The position numbers were made by a program, and so were the translations under genes. 35,906 nt of DNA from Oscillospiraceae bacterium. Its GTDB lineage: Bacteria; Bacillota; Clostridia; Oscillospirales; CAG-272. Below, one piece after another: positions 22,731-32,100 of this stretch. The stretch lies in NCBI GenBank assembly GCA_015064355.1, contig SVSJ01000025.1:1-35906 (forward strand), in the 5' to 3' direction. The notes under the pieces were generated by a model. That model did no database searches and was not told where the DNA came from. It saw only the letters and a list, made by a program, of their open reading frames with translations. The first letter of the stretch is position 1, and each line of letters starts with the position of its first letter.

Positions 22731-22755
22731 CCCCGATGTTCTCGGGGTCTTTTTT
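22731..22755 (-). terminator. Terminator of the GH127 gene
   Basis: Stem CCCCGA / TCGGGG (22731-22736 with 22742-22747). A-rich on the left (T-run for the minus strand) and T-run on the right, so it may work both ways. Confidence 0.85.
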
Positions 22756-22757
22756 AT

Positions 22758-24566
22758 TTATCTATACAACAGGTAAACTGACATATCGCATATCTCACGG
22801 TTGCCGAAAATGTGGTAGGGCACAAGTTTGATGCGAGTAGGTTCAAACTTTGCGTCAAGCTCGCTGTAAAGCTCGTCGCCAGCCGCTTCAGTTTTGCGCC
22901 AGCCGTTTACGCTGAGCTTCATGCATCCGCATTTGTCGCAAGCCTCTATTTCCCATTCGGGATTTGCGGGATCAAAGTAGAGATTTCGTAAAGCTCCGTC
23001 GTTGTCGATTCCCTCAGCACAGTACACCACAGGGCCGTATTTCACGCAAACCTTGCCGCGATCTGCCCGCACTCTGTCGTCCGCCTTGATAAACGTGGGC
23101 TTCATTCCGAAATCAACAGTAACCTCGCCCTCGCCTGCAAATACAGCGTATCCATTCTCCATTACGTATTCGCGGCTTGCGGTAAAGGACTTGCACCAGC
23201 CGGGCACACGCACGCGCAGGTTTCTGACTCCATCTGCGGTGATCTCCACCTTGCCGCTTCTGGGGTAGTCAGTCTTCTGTGTGACCTTGATTCCGCCGTC
23301 TGAAAGCACGCTATCGCCAAACTGGTTCACCCAAACGTCCCCTTCATCCCACATATAGAAGTACTGCCCCATGGAAGACAGGGTGCGGTTGAGGTTGGGC
23401 GGGCAACAGGAGCACTCGAAAATTTTAGCTCGCTTTGCGGTTGTGTGTTTTCCGCCACCCGCGCCAAGGTCATTTATCTCAAGCTCCAGGACATTCTGGT
23501 AGAAGAATGCGTCGCCGGACAGAGACAGTCCCACCATCATGCCGTTGTACATTTCAAGCTCAACAACGTCAGCGTACTTTGCGTGGAGTTCCATTTTGTT
23601 CATTCTGTGCGCAAAAAGCATCATGGAAATAGACGCGCAGGTCTCGTTATAGGAGGATTCATTTGGCAGATAGAACTTTTCACCATACTGCTCACCGCTG
23701 GGCACCGCACCAACGCCGCCCGTAACGTACATTTTAGCAGACACAATGTCATCCCAAATGTGGCGGCACGCGGCTTTCAGCTCCTCGTCGTCTGTTTCAA
23801 ATGCCAGGTCTGCCATTGCGGTATAGAGATATCCCGCACGCACGGAATGCCCAACCGCCTCGTGCTGTTCCCTCACGGGAAGCCAGGACTGAGTATACTG
23901 ATCTCTTCCCAGCGCTTCGATCTCATTTGCACCGCGGCTGTCGAGGAAGAATTTTGCAAGCTCCAGCCAGTCGATGTTATCCGTTGCACGGTACATACGG
24001 AGCAGCGCAAGCTCGATCTCCTGGTGCCCCGGAGTGACGAATCTGGGTTTTACGTCAGCCGTGCCGTCCATAAACGCGGACTTGATATATCCCGCGTACT
24101 TTTCGGCGATATCAAGGAAGCGTCTCTTGCCTGTCGCCTCGTAATACGCCACTGCCGCCTCCATCATATGCCCTGCGCAGTAGAGCTCGTGGTGACCGCG
24201 TTTCGTAAATCTTCCCTCCGGCTCAACCACGGTAAAATATATGTTAAAGTAGCCGTTTTCGTCACGGTTCTTCTCGATCAGATCGATCAGATCCTCAACC
24301 TTCTTCTCAAGCTCCGCGTCCGCCTTTCTGGAGAGGCAGTACGCCGCGCCCTCCATCCACTTGACAACGTCGGAATCCCAGAAAAAGTGGGGCTGTTTGT
24401 CCATTCCCTCTTTCCAGTCGCAGCGGAATGCGTCAATTCTGCCGCTCTCGGTAAATCTATCGTAAACCGCCTGCATTGTCACGTCGCGGTTTAAGTCTTC
24501 CTTTGCTTTCCAAAATCCACCGGTCAGCTCTACTGCACGGTAGTCGGTTTTCTTGCAAGATTTCAT
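22758..24566 (-). CDS. GH127 beta-L-arabinofuranosidase-like glycosidase
   Basis: This 602-residue protein matches glycoside hydrolase family 127 over its whole length, starting VELTGGFWKAK and with QPHFFWDSDVVKWMEG. By comparison with HypBA1, Glu308 and Cys310 (YNETCA) and Cys387-Cys388 (CCPPN) are the zinc ligands, Cys387 being the nucleophile. Glu292 (EQYGEKF) occupies the acid/base position, 16 residues before Glu308, as in HypBA1. The C-terminal part is beta-rich. It should release L-arabinofuranose from plant-derived glycans or hydroxyproline-arabinans. There is no signal peptide, so it acts in the cytosol on imported oligosaccharides. AGGAGGA precedes the ATG. No transporter is adjacent; it is a single-gene unit with its own promoter and terminator. 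Confidence 0.92.
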   Translation of the reverse strand: MKSCKKTDYRAVELTGGFWKAKEDLNRDVTMQAVYDRFTESGRIDAFRCDWKEGMDKQPHFFWDSDVVKWMEGAAYCLSRKADAELEKKVEDLIDLIEKNRDENGYFNIYFTVVEPEGRFTKRGHHELYCAGHMMEAAVAYYEATGKRRFLDIAEKYAGYIKSAFMDGTADVKPRFVTPGHQEIELALLRMYRATDNIDWLELAKFFLDSRGANEIEALGRDQYTQSWLPVREQHEAVGHSVRAGYLYTAMADLAFETDDEELKAACRHIWDDIVSAKMYVTGGVGAVPSGEQYGEKFYLPNESSYNETCASISMMLFAHRMNKMELHAKYADVVELEMYNGMMVGLSLSGDAFFYQNVLELEINDLGAGGGKHTTAKRAKIFECSCCPPNLNRTLSSMGQYFYMWDEGDVWVNQFGDSVLSDGGIKVTQKTDYPRSGKVEITADGVRNLRVRVPGWCKSFTASREYVMENGYAVFAGEGEVTVDFGMKPTFIKADDRVRADRGKVCVKYGPVVYCAEGIDNDGALRNLYFDPANPEWEIEACDKCGCMKLSVNGWRKTEAAGDELYSELDAKFEPTRIKLVPYHIFGNREICDMSVYLLYR

Positions 24567-24594
24567 ATTCTCCTCCTGATTATTCTTATACCTC

Positions 24595-24623
24595 AATATA
24601 CCAAATACCGCAAATATTGTCAA
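24595..24623 (-). promoter_or_regulatory. Promoter of the GH127 gene
   Basis: On the minus strand TTGACA (24618-24623), 17 bp, TATATT (24595-24600), about 29 bp before the ATG. Confidence 0.83.
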
Positions 24624-24633
24624 CTATAATTGC

Positions 24634-24671
24634 AAAAAAACATCCCGCACCGGTTTATGGGCACGGGATGT
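24634..24671 (-). terminator. Terminator of rny
   Basis: On the minus strand ACATCCCG pairs with CGGGATGT (about 24663-24671 with 24640-24647), followed by seven Ts (24634-24640). It is about 100 bp after the rny stop. Confidence 0.8.
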
Positions 24672-24772
24672 GTCATAGCATTGTCACAAATAAGTAGAGC
24701 GGTTAATATGGTTCAAATATGTTATTTGGTTTATATTAAGCCCTTTGGCATTGTTTTCTCTGTAACTCTATG

Positions 24773-26317
24773 TTATTTTGCGTAGTCGATTGCTCGACTC
24801 TCGCGGATAATGTGGACCTTGATCTGTCCGGGGTATTCGAGCTCGTTTTCGATCTTCTTTACGATGTCTCGCGCGATGATAGTCATCTGGTCATCGTCAA
24901 CCACATCAGGCTTAACCATAATTCTGATCTCACGTCCCGCCTGGATAGCGTAGGACTTGTCAACACCGTCGAATTCATTTGCGATTTCTTCAAGCTTGGT
25001 GAGTCTCTTGATGTAGTTTTCGAGGTTTTCGCGTCTTGCACCGGGACGTGCTGCGGAAATTGCATCTGCCGCCGCGATGATAAGAGCTGTGATGGACTGT
25101 GCTTCCACGTCGCCGTGGTGAGCTTCTATTGCGTTAATAACTTCCTTGGATTCTTTATACTTTCGAGCGATTTCCACACCGAGCTGAACGTGTGAGCCTT
25201 CAACTTCCTGTGTGAGTGATTTACCAACGTCGTGGAGGAGACCTGCACGTTTAGCCAGTGTGCTGTCTACGCCCATTTCGTCTGCGATGATACCGGCGAG
25301 AAGTGCAACCTCAATGGAGTGAGCCAGCACGTTCTGACCGTAACTTGTTCTGTACTTGAGTCTTCCGAGCAGCTTAACAAGCTCGGGATTGATACCGTGG
25401 ATACCTGCGTCGTATGTTGCTCTTTCACCGGCCTGCTTGATCGTGGTTTCAACCTCTTTTCGAGCCTTTTCAACCATTTCTTCAATTCTGGTGGGGTGAA
25501 TACGTCCGTCGCTGATAAGCTTTTCAAGAGCGAGTCTTGCGATCTCACGGCGTACGGGGTCGAAACTGGATACTGTGATCGCTTCGGGTGTGTCGTCAAT
25601 GATAAGGTCAACTCCGGTGAGAGTTTCGATCGTACGAATGTTACGTCCCTCGCGTCCGATGATTCTACCCTTCATTTCCTCACTGGGAAGGGGTACAACG
25701 GATACAGTGATTTCGGAAACGTGGTCAGCAGCGCATCTCTGTACTGCGAGAGCGATGATCTCTCTTGCCTTTTCGTCCGCTTCGTCCTTGAACTGCTCTT
25801 CAAGCTCAACGATCTTCTTTGCCTGCTCGTGCTTGATCTCACTTTCAAGCTTTGCTATGAGAGAAGCCGTTGCCTCTTCAGCAGTCATACCTGCTATCTT
25901 CTGGAGAGTTTCGACCTGCTCTGCCTTGATCTTTTCGATCTCGGTCTTCAGCTCGTCTGTCTCCTTGAGCTTCTTTGTTAATGTTTCTTCTTTCTTCTCA
26001 AGTGCTTCGGTTTTTCTGTCCAGGGTTTCTTCCTTGGTCTGAACGCGACGTTCCTGACGGGTCAGCTCGTTGCGTCTTTCCTTGAGTTCAAGTTCGAACT
26101 CGTTTTTAGTGTGGAGTATCTCTTCCTTGGCTTCCAGCAGGGCTTCCTTTTTCTTGGTTTCCGCCGCCTTAATGCCATCTTCAAGTATCTTTCGTGCCTG
26201 AAGTTCTGCCGATCCGATTTCTCGCTCAGCATATTTCTTGCGATATACTATACCGACGATGATGCCTACAACCAGGCAAGCAACGCCGGATATTACAGCT
26301 GCAATAATAGGGCTCAT
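24773..26317 (-). CDS. rny: Ribonuclease Y
   Basis: This 514-residue membrane-anchored endoribonuclease starts mRNA decay in many Bacillota. It has one N-terminal membrane helix (residues 4-25), a long coiled coil (about 30-195, full of [20 protein letters not shown]), a KH RNA-binding domain (about 205-270, [15 protein letters not shown]) and an HD domain (about 330-425) with [11 protein letters not shown] and LLHDVGKSL, whose His-Asp pair binds the metals. Length and domain order are standard. An AGGAGGTG lies before the ATG. It is a single-gene unit with a strong promoter and a terminator. Confidence 0.97.
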   Translation of the reverse strand: MSPIIAAVISGVACLVVGIIVGIVYRKKYAEREIGSAELQARKILEDGIKAAETKKKEALLEAKEEILHTKNEFELELKERRNELTRQERRVQTKEETLDRKTEALEKKEETLTKKLKETDELKTEIEKIKAEQVETLQKIAGMTAEEATASLIAKLESEIKHEQAKKIVELEEQFKDEADEKAREIIALAVQRCAADHVSEITVSVVPLPSEEMKGRIIGREGRNIRTIETLTGVDLIIDDTPEAITVSSFDPVRREIARLALEKLISDGRIHPTRIEEMVEKARKEVETTIKQAGERATYDAGIHGINPELVKLLGRLKYRTSYGQNVLAHSIEVALLAGIIADEMGVDSTLAKRAGLLHDVGKSLTQEVEGSHVQLGVEIARKYKESKEVINAIEAHHGDVEAQSITALIIAAADAISAARPGARRENLENYIKRLTKLEEIANEFDGVDKSYAIQAGREIRIMVKPDVVDDDQMTIIARDIVKKIENELEYPGQIKVHIIRESRAIDYAK

Positions 26318-26488
26318 GCCGCACCTCCTTTGTTTTCTTGTTTGGCTAATGGGTTGTTATTCTTCGTAATTGTTGTGTTTGTGGGTCGCTTATTTGTATC
26401 GCTTTTTAAAAGTAAAAATTGATTCCTTAGAAGTTAATATGTCAATATAATACTGAATCGTTCAGAAAATAAAAACACACTACTTTAT

Positions 26489-26517
26489 ATTATAACCCGA
26501 TTATTTGTCAAAGTCAA
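26489..26517 (-). promoter_or_regulatory. Promoter of rny
   Basis: On the minus strand TTGACT (26512-26517), 17 bp, TATAAT (26489-26494). The leader is about 165 nt, long enough to hold regulation, but I see no known riboswitch in it. Confidence 0.82.
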
Positions 26518-26620
26518 GACAAAATTGCGCTACATGTAGTTATAAAATCATTTTTTATTTATATTACCGGCAATAATTATCCCCGCAGCGGGAAATAACT
26601 TATTTTTTTGTCTAACCCTC

Positions 26621-26649
26621 TTGACAAAGCCTACCTGAGATGATATAAT
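26621..26649 (+). promoter_or_regulatory. Promoter of the tRNA-Leu/tRNA-fMet unit
   Basis: Consensus TTGACA (26621-26626), 17 bp, TATAAT (26644-26649), 38 bp before tRNA-Leu. Confidence 0.92.
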
Positions 26650-26687
26650 AATTAGGCAACAAGAGGAAGCCCCCAGGGGATTAAAGT

Positions 26688-26773
26688 GCCGGAGTGGCGG
26701 AATTGGCAGACGCCCGGGACTTAAAATCCCGTGATACGAAAGTATCGTACCGGTTCGAGCCCGGTGTCCGGCA
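26688..26773 (+). tRNA. tRNA-Leu (TAA)
   Basis: An 86-nt class II tRNA with anticodon loop CTTAAAA. The variable-arm hairpin is GATACGAAAGTATC and the T arm is ACCGG-TTCGAGC-CCGGT. The acceptor is GCCGGAG with GTCCGGC: six pairs and a G-G mismatch at the seventh. CCA is not encoded. Confidence 0.92.
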
Positions 26774-26792
26774 TCCTTGTTGAATTTAATAT

Positions 26793-26945
<153 letters not shown>

Positions 26946-26993
26946 TTTCCGACGCCAATTTGACACCACTTTTGACTCCGACGCGGGTGAGTT

Positions 26994-28181
26994 TTAATAA
27001 TACACACTCATCTTTTCCATGCTCTCCTTCTTATGACTTGGGAGTGCGTGGGCATAGAAATTTAAAGTGGTAGAAGCTTGTGCATGACCGAGGATAGAAG
27101 ATAGAACCTTTATGTCCATACCTGCTTCAAGTGCTCTTGTAGCGAATGTGTGACGTAGTGCGTGGAAGTTGATATCAGACACTCCGGCTTCTTTGAGAGT
27201 TCTCTTGAAGAGGTCCTCATAGGTTCTCGGTTCATACACAAGTCCCATAGGTGTAGAAAACACGGGTGTTGAAGGTGACATTAACACTCCATTCTCACAT
27301 AGCATTTCTCTTTGCCGTTCTCTGTATAACATTAGGTCATCCCAGACTTTAGGAAACAGGGGAATAACGCGTCTCGAGTTCTTGGATTTGGGCGCTCTAC
27401 TCACAAGCTCTGTTGTTGTACCTCCCCCTTCTTCCCTGCTCACAAGGAATCCGTTTTCGTCAACCTTTTGAAGTCTGCCGACTGTTCGTCTGATCTTGAT
27501 GGTGTGGTCTGTGAAGTCTACGTCGTCCCATTGCAGCCCTAGCATCTCACCCATTCTAATACCTGTGCTGACTGTGAAGATAATACCGAACGCAGCCAGG
27601 GTGTTTGAACCGAGAGAGGCTTTTTGTAGAGCTGTTTGTTCCTCGACTGTGAGAATCACCATCTCTCTTTGAGGTGTGGAAGGTAGCTTCACTCCATCCA
27701 AAGGATTCATATTCAAGTGTCCGTTTACGACCGCTTGAGCAAGGCAGTTGTGGAGCATATTATAGATATTCCGCAAGGACTTGGGAGATAGTGGCTTATC
27801 GTCATCGCTTCCCTTGTACTTTTGATTGAAGAACCTCTGCATCGTTTCAACCGTCAGGGCTGATAGCTTTATCCTACCAAGCTTCGGTTCCAAGTGAAGT
27901 CTCACATAACTCTCATATGATATGTAAGTGGACTGCTTAACAGTTGGGAGAGCATATATCAACAGCCATTCCCTGAGCCACTTGGAAAACTTCATGTTAG
28001 AGTATCCAATGCGTCCGCCCTTATCAATCTTTGAGAGTATCTCTGTAAGGCGTACTCTCACTTCTTCAAACGTTGCTCCATACACAGCACAACGCTTTCC
28101 GTCCAATGTGTATCGTCCCATATACCTTCCGTCGGACCGCCTAACAATTGAACCTTCTTTATTTCCTTTTCTTTTTGCCAT
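26994..28181 (-). CDS. int: Tyrosine-family site-specific integrase
   Basis: This 395-residue tyrosine recombinase has an N-terminal arm-binding region (residues 8-45, GSIVRRSDGRYMGRYTLDGKR), a core-binding SAM-like domain (about 64-155) and a catalytic domain (about 175-385). The catalytic residues can all be seen: Arg209 (TGIRMGEML), His340 and Arg343 (HALRHTFA), His366 (LGHAQ) and Tyr376 (TLNFYAH); Lys265 or Lys267 is the likely beta-strand lysine. It should act on the tRNA-fMet core to insert or excise the element. The gene ends 48 bp from the attL repeat. Its ribosome site is poor (AAGGG directly before the ATG). The protein looks intact. Confidence 0.95.
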   Translation of the reverse strand: MAKRKGNKEGSIVRRSDGRYMGRYTLDGKRCAVYGATFEEVRVRLTEILSKIDKGGRIGYSNMKFSKWLREWLLIYALPTVKQSTYISYESYVRLHLEPKLGRIKLSALTVETMQRFFNQKYKGSDDDKPLSPKSLRNIYNMLHNCLAQAVVNGHLNMNPLDGVKLPSTPQREMVILTVEEQTALQKASLGSNTLAAFGIIFTVSTGIRMGEMLGLQWDDVDFTDHTIKIRRTVGRLQKVDENGFLVSREEGGGTTTELVSRAPKSKNSRRVIPLFPKVWDDLMLYRERQREMLCENGVLMSPSTPVFSTPMGLVYEPRTYEDLFKRTLKEAGVSDINFHALRHTFATRALEAGMDIKVLSSILGHAQASTTLNFYAHALPSHKKESMEKMSVYY

Positions 28182-28225
28182 CCCTTAAAGGTAATAGAGT
28201 AAATCTATCGCCTTTAGGCTTTTTA

Positions 28226-28519
28226 TTATTTATTGAAGAACAATTCAATCGCCTCTGCCGCAAACCTCATTCCAAGACGGAATCCCACAGCAAATGCTTC
28301 CCTCGCAGTGATGTTCTCTAGTTCATCAATACAATCGTCATAGCGACTGAAACGCTCCACCTGCGCTTCCGTCAGGCTCTCACACAGCCTCTCGCGGTTG
28401 GTGTTGATTGGCTCAACTAGCTCCACAACTTCTGCCGTATCGCAGCCTGAGTTTTTTAATCCATTCGGAACTGCCTTCCCCGGAACGGAATTTAGCATTA
28501 ACTTTTGACCGGATCGCAT
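28226..28519 (-). CDS. Small mobile-element protein, DUF6809-like
   Basis: A 97-residue protein. Residues 28-97 (ETINTNRE-like region, LCESLTEAQVERFSRYDDCIDELENI, EAFAVGFRLGMRFAAEAIE) resemble small proteins carried next to integrases in Clostridia elements (DUF6809-type: acidic helices ending in an xFxxGFRLGxRxxxE motif). The N-terminal 27 residues do not fit and the usual start is missing, so the 5-prime end may be altered or the start may lie elsewhere. The function is unknown. It lies 44 bp upstream of the integrase in the same direction, with a promoter about 180 bp further up. Confidence 0.6.
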   Translation of the reverse strand: MRSGQKLMLNSVPGKAVPNGLKNSGCDTAEVVELVEPINTNRERLCESLTEAQVERFSRYDDCIDELENITAREAFAVGFRLGMRFAAEAIELFFNK

Positions 28520-28701
28520 ATCTCAAAATCGCGAAAAACCATTGAAAATCAATGTTTTTCGGCACAAAACGCGTCGATCCGACGCAAAAAGCGCAATCAA
28601 AAATAAATGAGCTTTTGACGTGCCATTTATGCGCTTGGAGGGATGCTGGAGGGATGTCCCCCAACACCACGACACAAAACAACATCAATCGACACACATA
28701 T

Positions 28702-28730
28702 ATTATACCAACTTTCCCCGCTATTGACAA
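28702..28730 (-). promoter_or_regulatory. Promoter upstream of the small protein and integrase
   Basis: On the minus strand TTGTCA (28725-28730), 17 bp, TATAAT (28702-28707). Confidence 0.75.
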
Positions 28731-28754
28731 TATATTTTGGGAAAGTGGTTGACT

Positions 28755-28937
28755 ATGAAAACGAAAGCTTATTATGAACAACTCTTTGCAAACTACCCCG
28801 ATATTGTCACACTTGAAGAATTTCGTGAAATGCTCGGCGGTACACAGGCATTGCTTGCCGGTTTCTCTGTATCCTCGTACGACTTACTCGATGTCACACC
28901 AAGGTCTCACCAGGCTGAGTGGGAAAAACGTAATTAA
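28755..28937 (+). pseudogene. Truncated excisionase-like HTH fragment
   Basis: The first 29 or so residues (KTKAYYEQLFANYPDIVTLE, then EFREMLGG) match the start of the helix-turn-helix excisionase-like proteins of Clostridia elements, which continue with a DST-A-RKL recognition region. Here the match ends at about 28850, and the remaining residues (TQALLAGFSVSS and on) do not fit. In another frame just downstream, INLTKEERQITIRYGIAQ (about 28930-28989) resembles the start of another small element protein, also cut short. This looks like a junction left by deletion. No good ribosome site is seen. Confidence 0.6.
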
Positions 28938-29105
28938 CCTTACAAAAGAAGAACGCCAGATAACCATTAGATATGGGATTGCTCAATAGGGGCAAGGCTA
29001 TTTCTTTCGCAACTTTTTGTGAAATTATAAAAAACAGCAGAAATATTCACGTTTTTGTGGTATCATATTATAGAAGTTGGTAGTTTTTTGCTTGCAAAAA
29101 TCCTA

Positions 29106-29123
29106 CTTTAGTAGGAAGATAAA
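29106..29123. repeat. Small perfect hairpin in a gene-poor gap
   Basis: TCCTAC-TTTA-GTAGGA. The stretch from about 28990 to 29265 has no convincing gene; it holds this hairpin and, before it, an AT-rich segment. Confidence 0.5.
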
Positions 29124-29265
29124 AACAGTCATCTATGTTAAAATAATACTTGTGGCGATCTGAATCTTCCGGTTTACAAAAAACATAACAATCTCGAATA
29201 ATCTATTGATATTCTCATCGGAGTTTCTCCGCTTCCGCAAAATCGCCAATGCAAGAAAGAGGTGA

Positions 29266-29754
29266 CTACAGCTTGAACCCCAAAAACAAAAATACACGAA
29301 TGAATGTCCTGCTGGTTGCTGCAAGATTGAAATTAATAGTGCTGTAGCGCCACCGATCAACGATCGCTCTGCCTTCGGTCACGTCCTCTTTCAACTTGTA
29401 GTAATTGGGGTTATTGAATCTTGCCGGAGCTTTCCCAACATCAAGATTTCCTGCGATTATTTCATCGTTAATGGAGTATCCGTCGTAAGCGTAGTCAACA
29501 AGCAAAAGCTTAGTCATATCAATGGCGATCCAGGCACCTTGTATTCCACGTATGCCTTCACCTTTCAGGCGATATTCGACGATTACAGTGTCGTATGCTG
29601 CGCCGCTACCGTCTTTTTCGATGTTCCACTTCTCACCCGAATCTTTCACATTTATATTTGTGCCAAATCCGTCGCCTGTTTTCGCACAGACTTGTGTTGG
29701 TATCACGCCAAGCAGGATAATTAATACGAGTACCAATATGGATGCTCTTTTCAT
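29266..29754 (-). CDS. Secreted protein with cohesin-like region, probably truncated
   Basis: A 162-residue protein with a signal peptide (MKRASILVLVLIILLGVIPT, cleavage after QVCA, about residue 24). The mature part has FGTNINVKDSGEKWNIEKDG and RGIQGAWIAIDMTKLLLVDYAY, a layout seen in secreted beta-sandwich (cohesin-like) proteins. From about residue 145 the sequence (LAATSRTFIRVFLFLGFKL) looks out of register, and the protein stops with no anchor. A frame with membrane-like residues continues in another register up to about 29135. A frameshift or deletion at the 3-prime end is likely. GGAGGG precedes the ATG. It is the last gene of the surface operon, 124 bp after the sortase. Confidence 0.6.
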   Translation of the reverse strand: MKRASILVLVLIILLGVIPTQVCAKTGDGFGTNINVKDSGEKWNIEKDGSGAAYDTVIVEYRLKGEGIRGIQGAWIAIDMTKLLLVDYAYDGYSINDEIIAGNLDVGKAPARFNNPNYYKLKEDVTEGRAIVDRWRYSTINFNLAATSRTFIRVFLFLGFKL

Positions 29755-29878
29755 TGTTCCCTCCGAAAAATTACGCTTGTATCTATTTTTATTATATCAT
29801 ACTAAAGAACCCATGTCAATTTTTGTTGGCAATAAAAATTATAAAAACAACGGCCAATTTTGTGACCGTTGTTTTAAT

Positions 29879-30565
29879 TTATTCTTTATCTGCTCTGTTG
29901 CAAAATACCATAATTCTGGATTTTCCAGTATAGTTACAGGTATACAGCACAAGATCAAATCCGCTTTGCTGTACTGCGGCTACGTCATCTCCGGGAACAG
30001 TCTCGATCTTCTCTACTTTAAATGCAACACAGACGCCGTTCATGTCTGTAAATATTATTGAGTCTCCCAGCTGTAGTCGATCAAGCTTGCCAAAGTGACG
30101 GGTATAATTATGGCCCGCAATAACCAAATCATTACTCTCAAGTGAGCCGAAATGTCTGCACGGCGCCGACATTAGTTTTTCGTTGCTCCAATCTGCCATA
30201 ACCGGCAATGTAATACCAATGGTCGGCAAAGCAATATATCCAATATACAGGTCTCCGTCTATCTCTACGGCTGGAGTTTGATTGGTCGAGGGTTCAGTCT
30301 CGGTGACAACATCCGTTTCGAAATCAGTATCTGTTTCGGCAGTTATACTTCCCTGTTCATCCGGTAATTCCACCGATGCGGGAGTTGAATGCCCACCTTT
30401 GCTCCGCTCGTCGATCGAATTTTTCACCTGTTCGAGAATTATCTCTGAACTCTTCCCTGCGTTGTAATCTTCTTCGGCATTATGAAACACCAAACAAATC
30501 GCAACTGCAATGAGAAGCACACCCAGAACAATCAATATCAAGCCTGTTTTTTTACGCATCTTCAT
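29879..30565 (-). CDS. Sortase
   Basis: A 228-residue sortase with an N-terminal membrane helix (residues 7-27), a long acidic, Thr/Glu-rich linker (about 30-100) and the catalytic barrel (about 101-225). His152 (IAGHNYTRH), Cys210 (LVLYTCNYTG) and Arg217 (KSRIMV) form the active site. It cleaves a sorting signal of the LPXTG kind and links the protein to the wall or to another pilin. The start codon overlaps the end of the Cna-B gene by 14 bp, which points to coupled translation and to that protein as its substrate. The class (D, or another pilin-type class) is not resolved. The linker is unusually long. Confidence 0.93.
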   Translation of the reverse strand: MKMRKKTGLILIVLGVLLIAVAICLVFHNAEEDYNAGKSSEIILEQVKNSIDERSKGGHSTPASVELPDEQGSITAETDTDFETDVVTETEPSTNQTPAVEIDGDLYIGYIALPTIGITLPVMADWSNEKLMSAPCRHFGSLESNDLVIAGHNYTRHFGKLDRLQLGDSIIFTDMNGVCVAFKVEKIETVPGDDVAAVQQSGFDLVLYTCNYTGKSRIMVFCNRADKE

Positions 30566-32060
30566 TCTTTTTCTTTTTGGACATCAGCACAACGCCAAGT
30601 ATCACCAGAGCCAAGCCAAGGCCAATAATAACGGGAATGGGCCAATTGAGCTGTCCGGTTTGTAGCAAGGTCGCGGTGTTGGTTATGGTTACCACGTTAC
30701 CGCTCACAGAATATGATGGCGTATAGTTTTTGGGAATGTCAACTTCAATTGCCTGCCAATTTCCGTCAGCAGATAAATCCCGCCATGTGTATGTCCAATT
30801 GTTCCATTCGCCGAGCCACACGCTCTCGGTAGCATCGTCACCGTTATAAAGGGTTATGCAAACACCTGTAGGACGGTTGTTTATGCTATCCTCGTCGCCC
30901 TCCCAAACTTTGTTAACTGTCAGGGAAACTTTCTCTTCGGTCAAGGGCTGCTTTGTGTTGGTGATTATAACAGCGTCATCAGCGGCTATATATGTGGCAG
31001 CATATCCCCTGGGCACTGTCGTTTCCGCCACGCTCCAATTATATGACGACTCAAGATTGCTCCATGTATACGTCCAATCGTTGGATTCATTAAGTTTTAC
31101 AAAAGCAACATATTCTCCATCACAAATGAGCGCTACGGTAATTTCATCATGAGAATCTTTATCATCTATCCAGATCTTCTTGACGGTCAAATCCCGTGGC
31201 TGAACTGTTTGTGATGTCTTTGTGTTTGTTATGGTAGTTGTGTGGCCGGTTATGTCATAAGAAGCTGTATATCCGTCAGGAACAATCTCAACGACACTCC
31301 AGCTATATCTTCTATCAAGCTTTGACCAAGTATATGTCCACTGGTTCATCTCGGAAAGCTTGATTTCCGCAAAAAATTGTCCGTCTCGCAAAAGAGCAAC
31401 TGTCACGCTATTCGGTCGTTCTGCAACACTGTCACCAACCCACAGCTTACGAACTGTAAGTCTTGTACGGTCATTCTGAGGAGGCTTAGGCAAGCTAAAC
31501 GCTTCGGCAGTAAAAACTACGTCAACCTCACCCATTCTTGATGCGTATTCATTTCCAAGCTCAATTGGAACTTCAATGACGAAATCAAGCTTCGCAGACT
31601 CAGTATACTTAAGCTTACAGAGATAAATATTCCCTGTTTCAAGAGCGGGATCAAAAGGCGCTCCGTTGAACACAAGGTCTCCATCACAGTAGACTTTAAG
31701 GTTTAACTGCGACAGGAAATCCTGCATTGACAATACGGTCTCTCCTGCATCCTCTAAGGCTGAGCTAACAGGATTTTTCGCATCGTCATGAGGCTCGAAC
31801 TTAAGATATACTTTTATGTAGTCGGTGTCTATGGCAGCATTCTTGATATTCACCGTTTCTGTGGCAACATCTCCGGGCAACAAACCTTTTAGGTTTACAA
31901 AAAGATCGTTGTCGGAGTACTCGCTGCCACCTTGGATGGTAAGTCCGTCTCTTATTCCACTAAACGTGATCTCAGGTACGTCAGCAAAAACCGAAACCGA
32001 TAAAACACACGCCAAAAGTATCACGAGAAGAGCCGGAATGAGTTTATTAATATATCTCAC
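30552..32060 (-). CDS. Wall-anchored surface protein with TasA-like start and three Cna-B domains
   Basis: This 502-residue protein starts at a GTG (32060) after a strong AGGAGGAG. It has a signal peptide (cleavage after SVFA, about residue 26), then a region resembling TasA/camelysin beta-sandwich proteins (about 28-190, NDLFVNLKGLLPGDVATETV). Three Cna-B domains follow (about 203-285, 292-370 and 380-460), each starting LTVxKxW and ending TITNT or IITNT. The end is LLQTG-QLNWPIPV, a membrane helix and KKKK, the wall sorting signal. LLQTG lacks the usual proline of LPXTG. The Cna-B domains normally form isopeptide bonds and stalks. This is the probable substrate of the sortase next to it, so it may be a pilus or adhesin. 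Confidence 0.92.
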   Translation of the reverse strand: MRYINKLIPALLVILLACVLSVSVFADVPEITFSGIRDGLTIQGGSEYSDNDLFVNLKGLLPGDVATETVNIKNAAIDTDYIKVYLKFEPHDDAKNPVSSALEDAGETVLSMQDFLSQLNLKVYCDGDLVFNGAPFDPALETGNIYLCKLKYTESAKLDFVIEVPIELGNEYASRMGEVDVVFTAEAFSLPKPPQNDRTRLTVRKLWVGDSVAERPNSVTVALLRDGQFFAEIKLSEMNQWTYTWSKLDRRYSWSVVEIVPDGYTASYDITGHTTTITNTKTSQTVQPRDLTVKKIWIDDKDSHDEITVALICDGEYVAFVKLNESNDWTYTWSNLESSYNWSVAETTVPRGYAATYIAADDAVIITNTKQPLTEEKVSLTVNKVWEGDEDSINNRPTGVCITLYNGDDATESVWLGEWNNWTYTWRDLSADGNWQAIEVDIPKNYTPSYSVSGNVVTITNTATLLQTGQLNWPIPVIIGLGLALVILGVVLMSKKKKNEDA

Positions 32061-32100
32061 AATTATCTCCTCCTATCGAAACACAGAGGTTCTTTGCCGT

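Noticed and set aside
23445-24494. Long open frame opposite the GH127 gene
   Set aside because: Shadow frame; the GH127 catalytic and zinc residues on the other strand are decisive.
25232-25981. Open frame opposite rny rich in Cys and Leu
   Set aside because: A by-product of the coiled-coil codons of RNase Y on the other strand.
26318-26488. Riboswitch in the rny leader
   Set aside because: The leader is long, but I could not find a known aptamer pattern or an expression hairpin next to the ribosome site.
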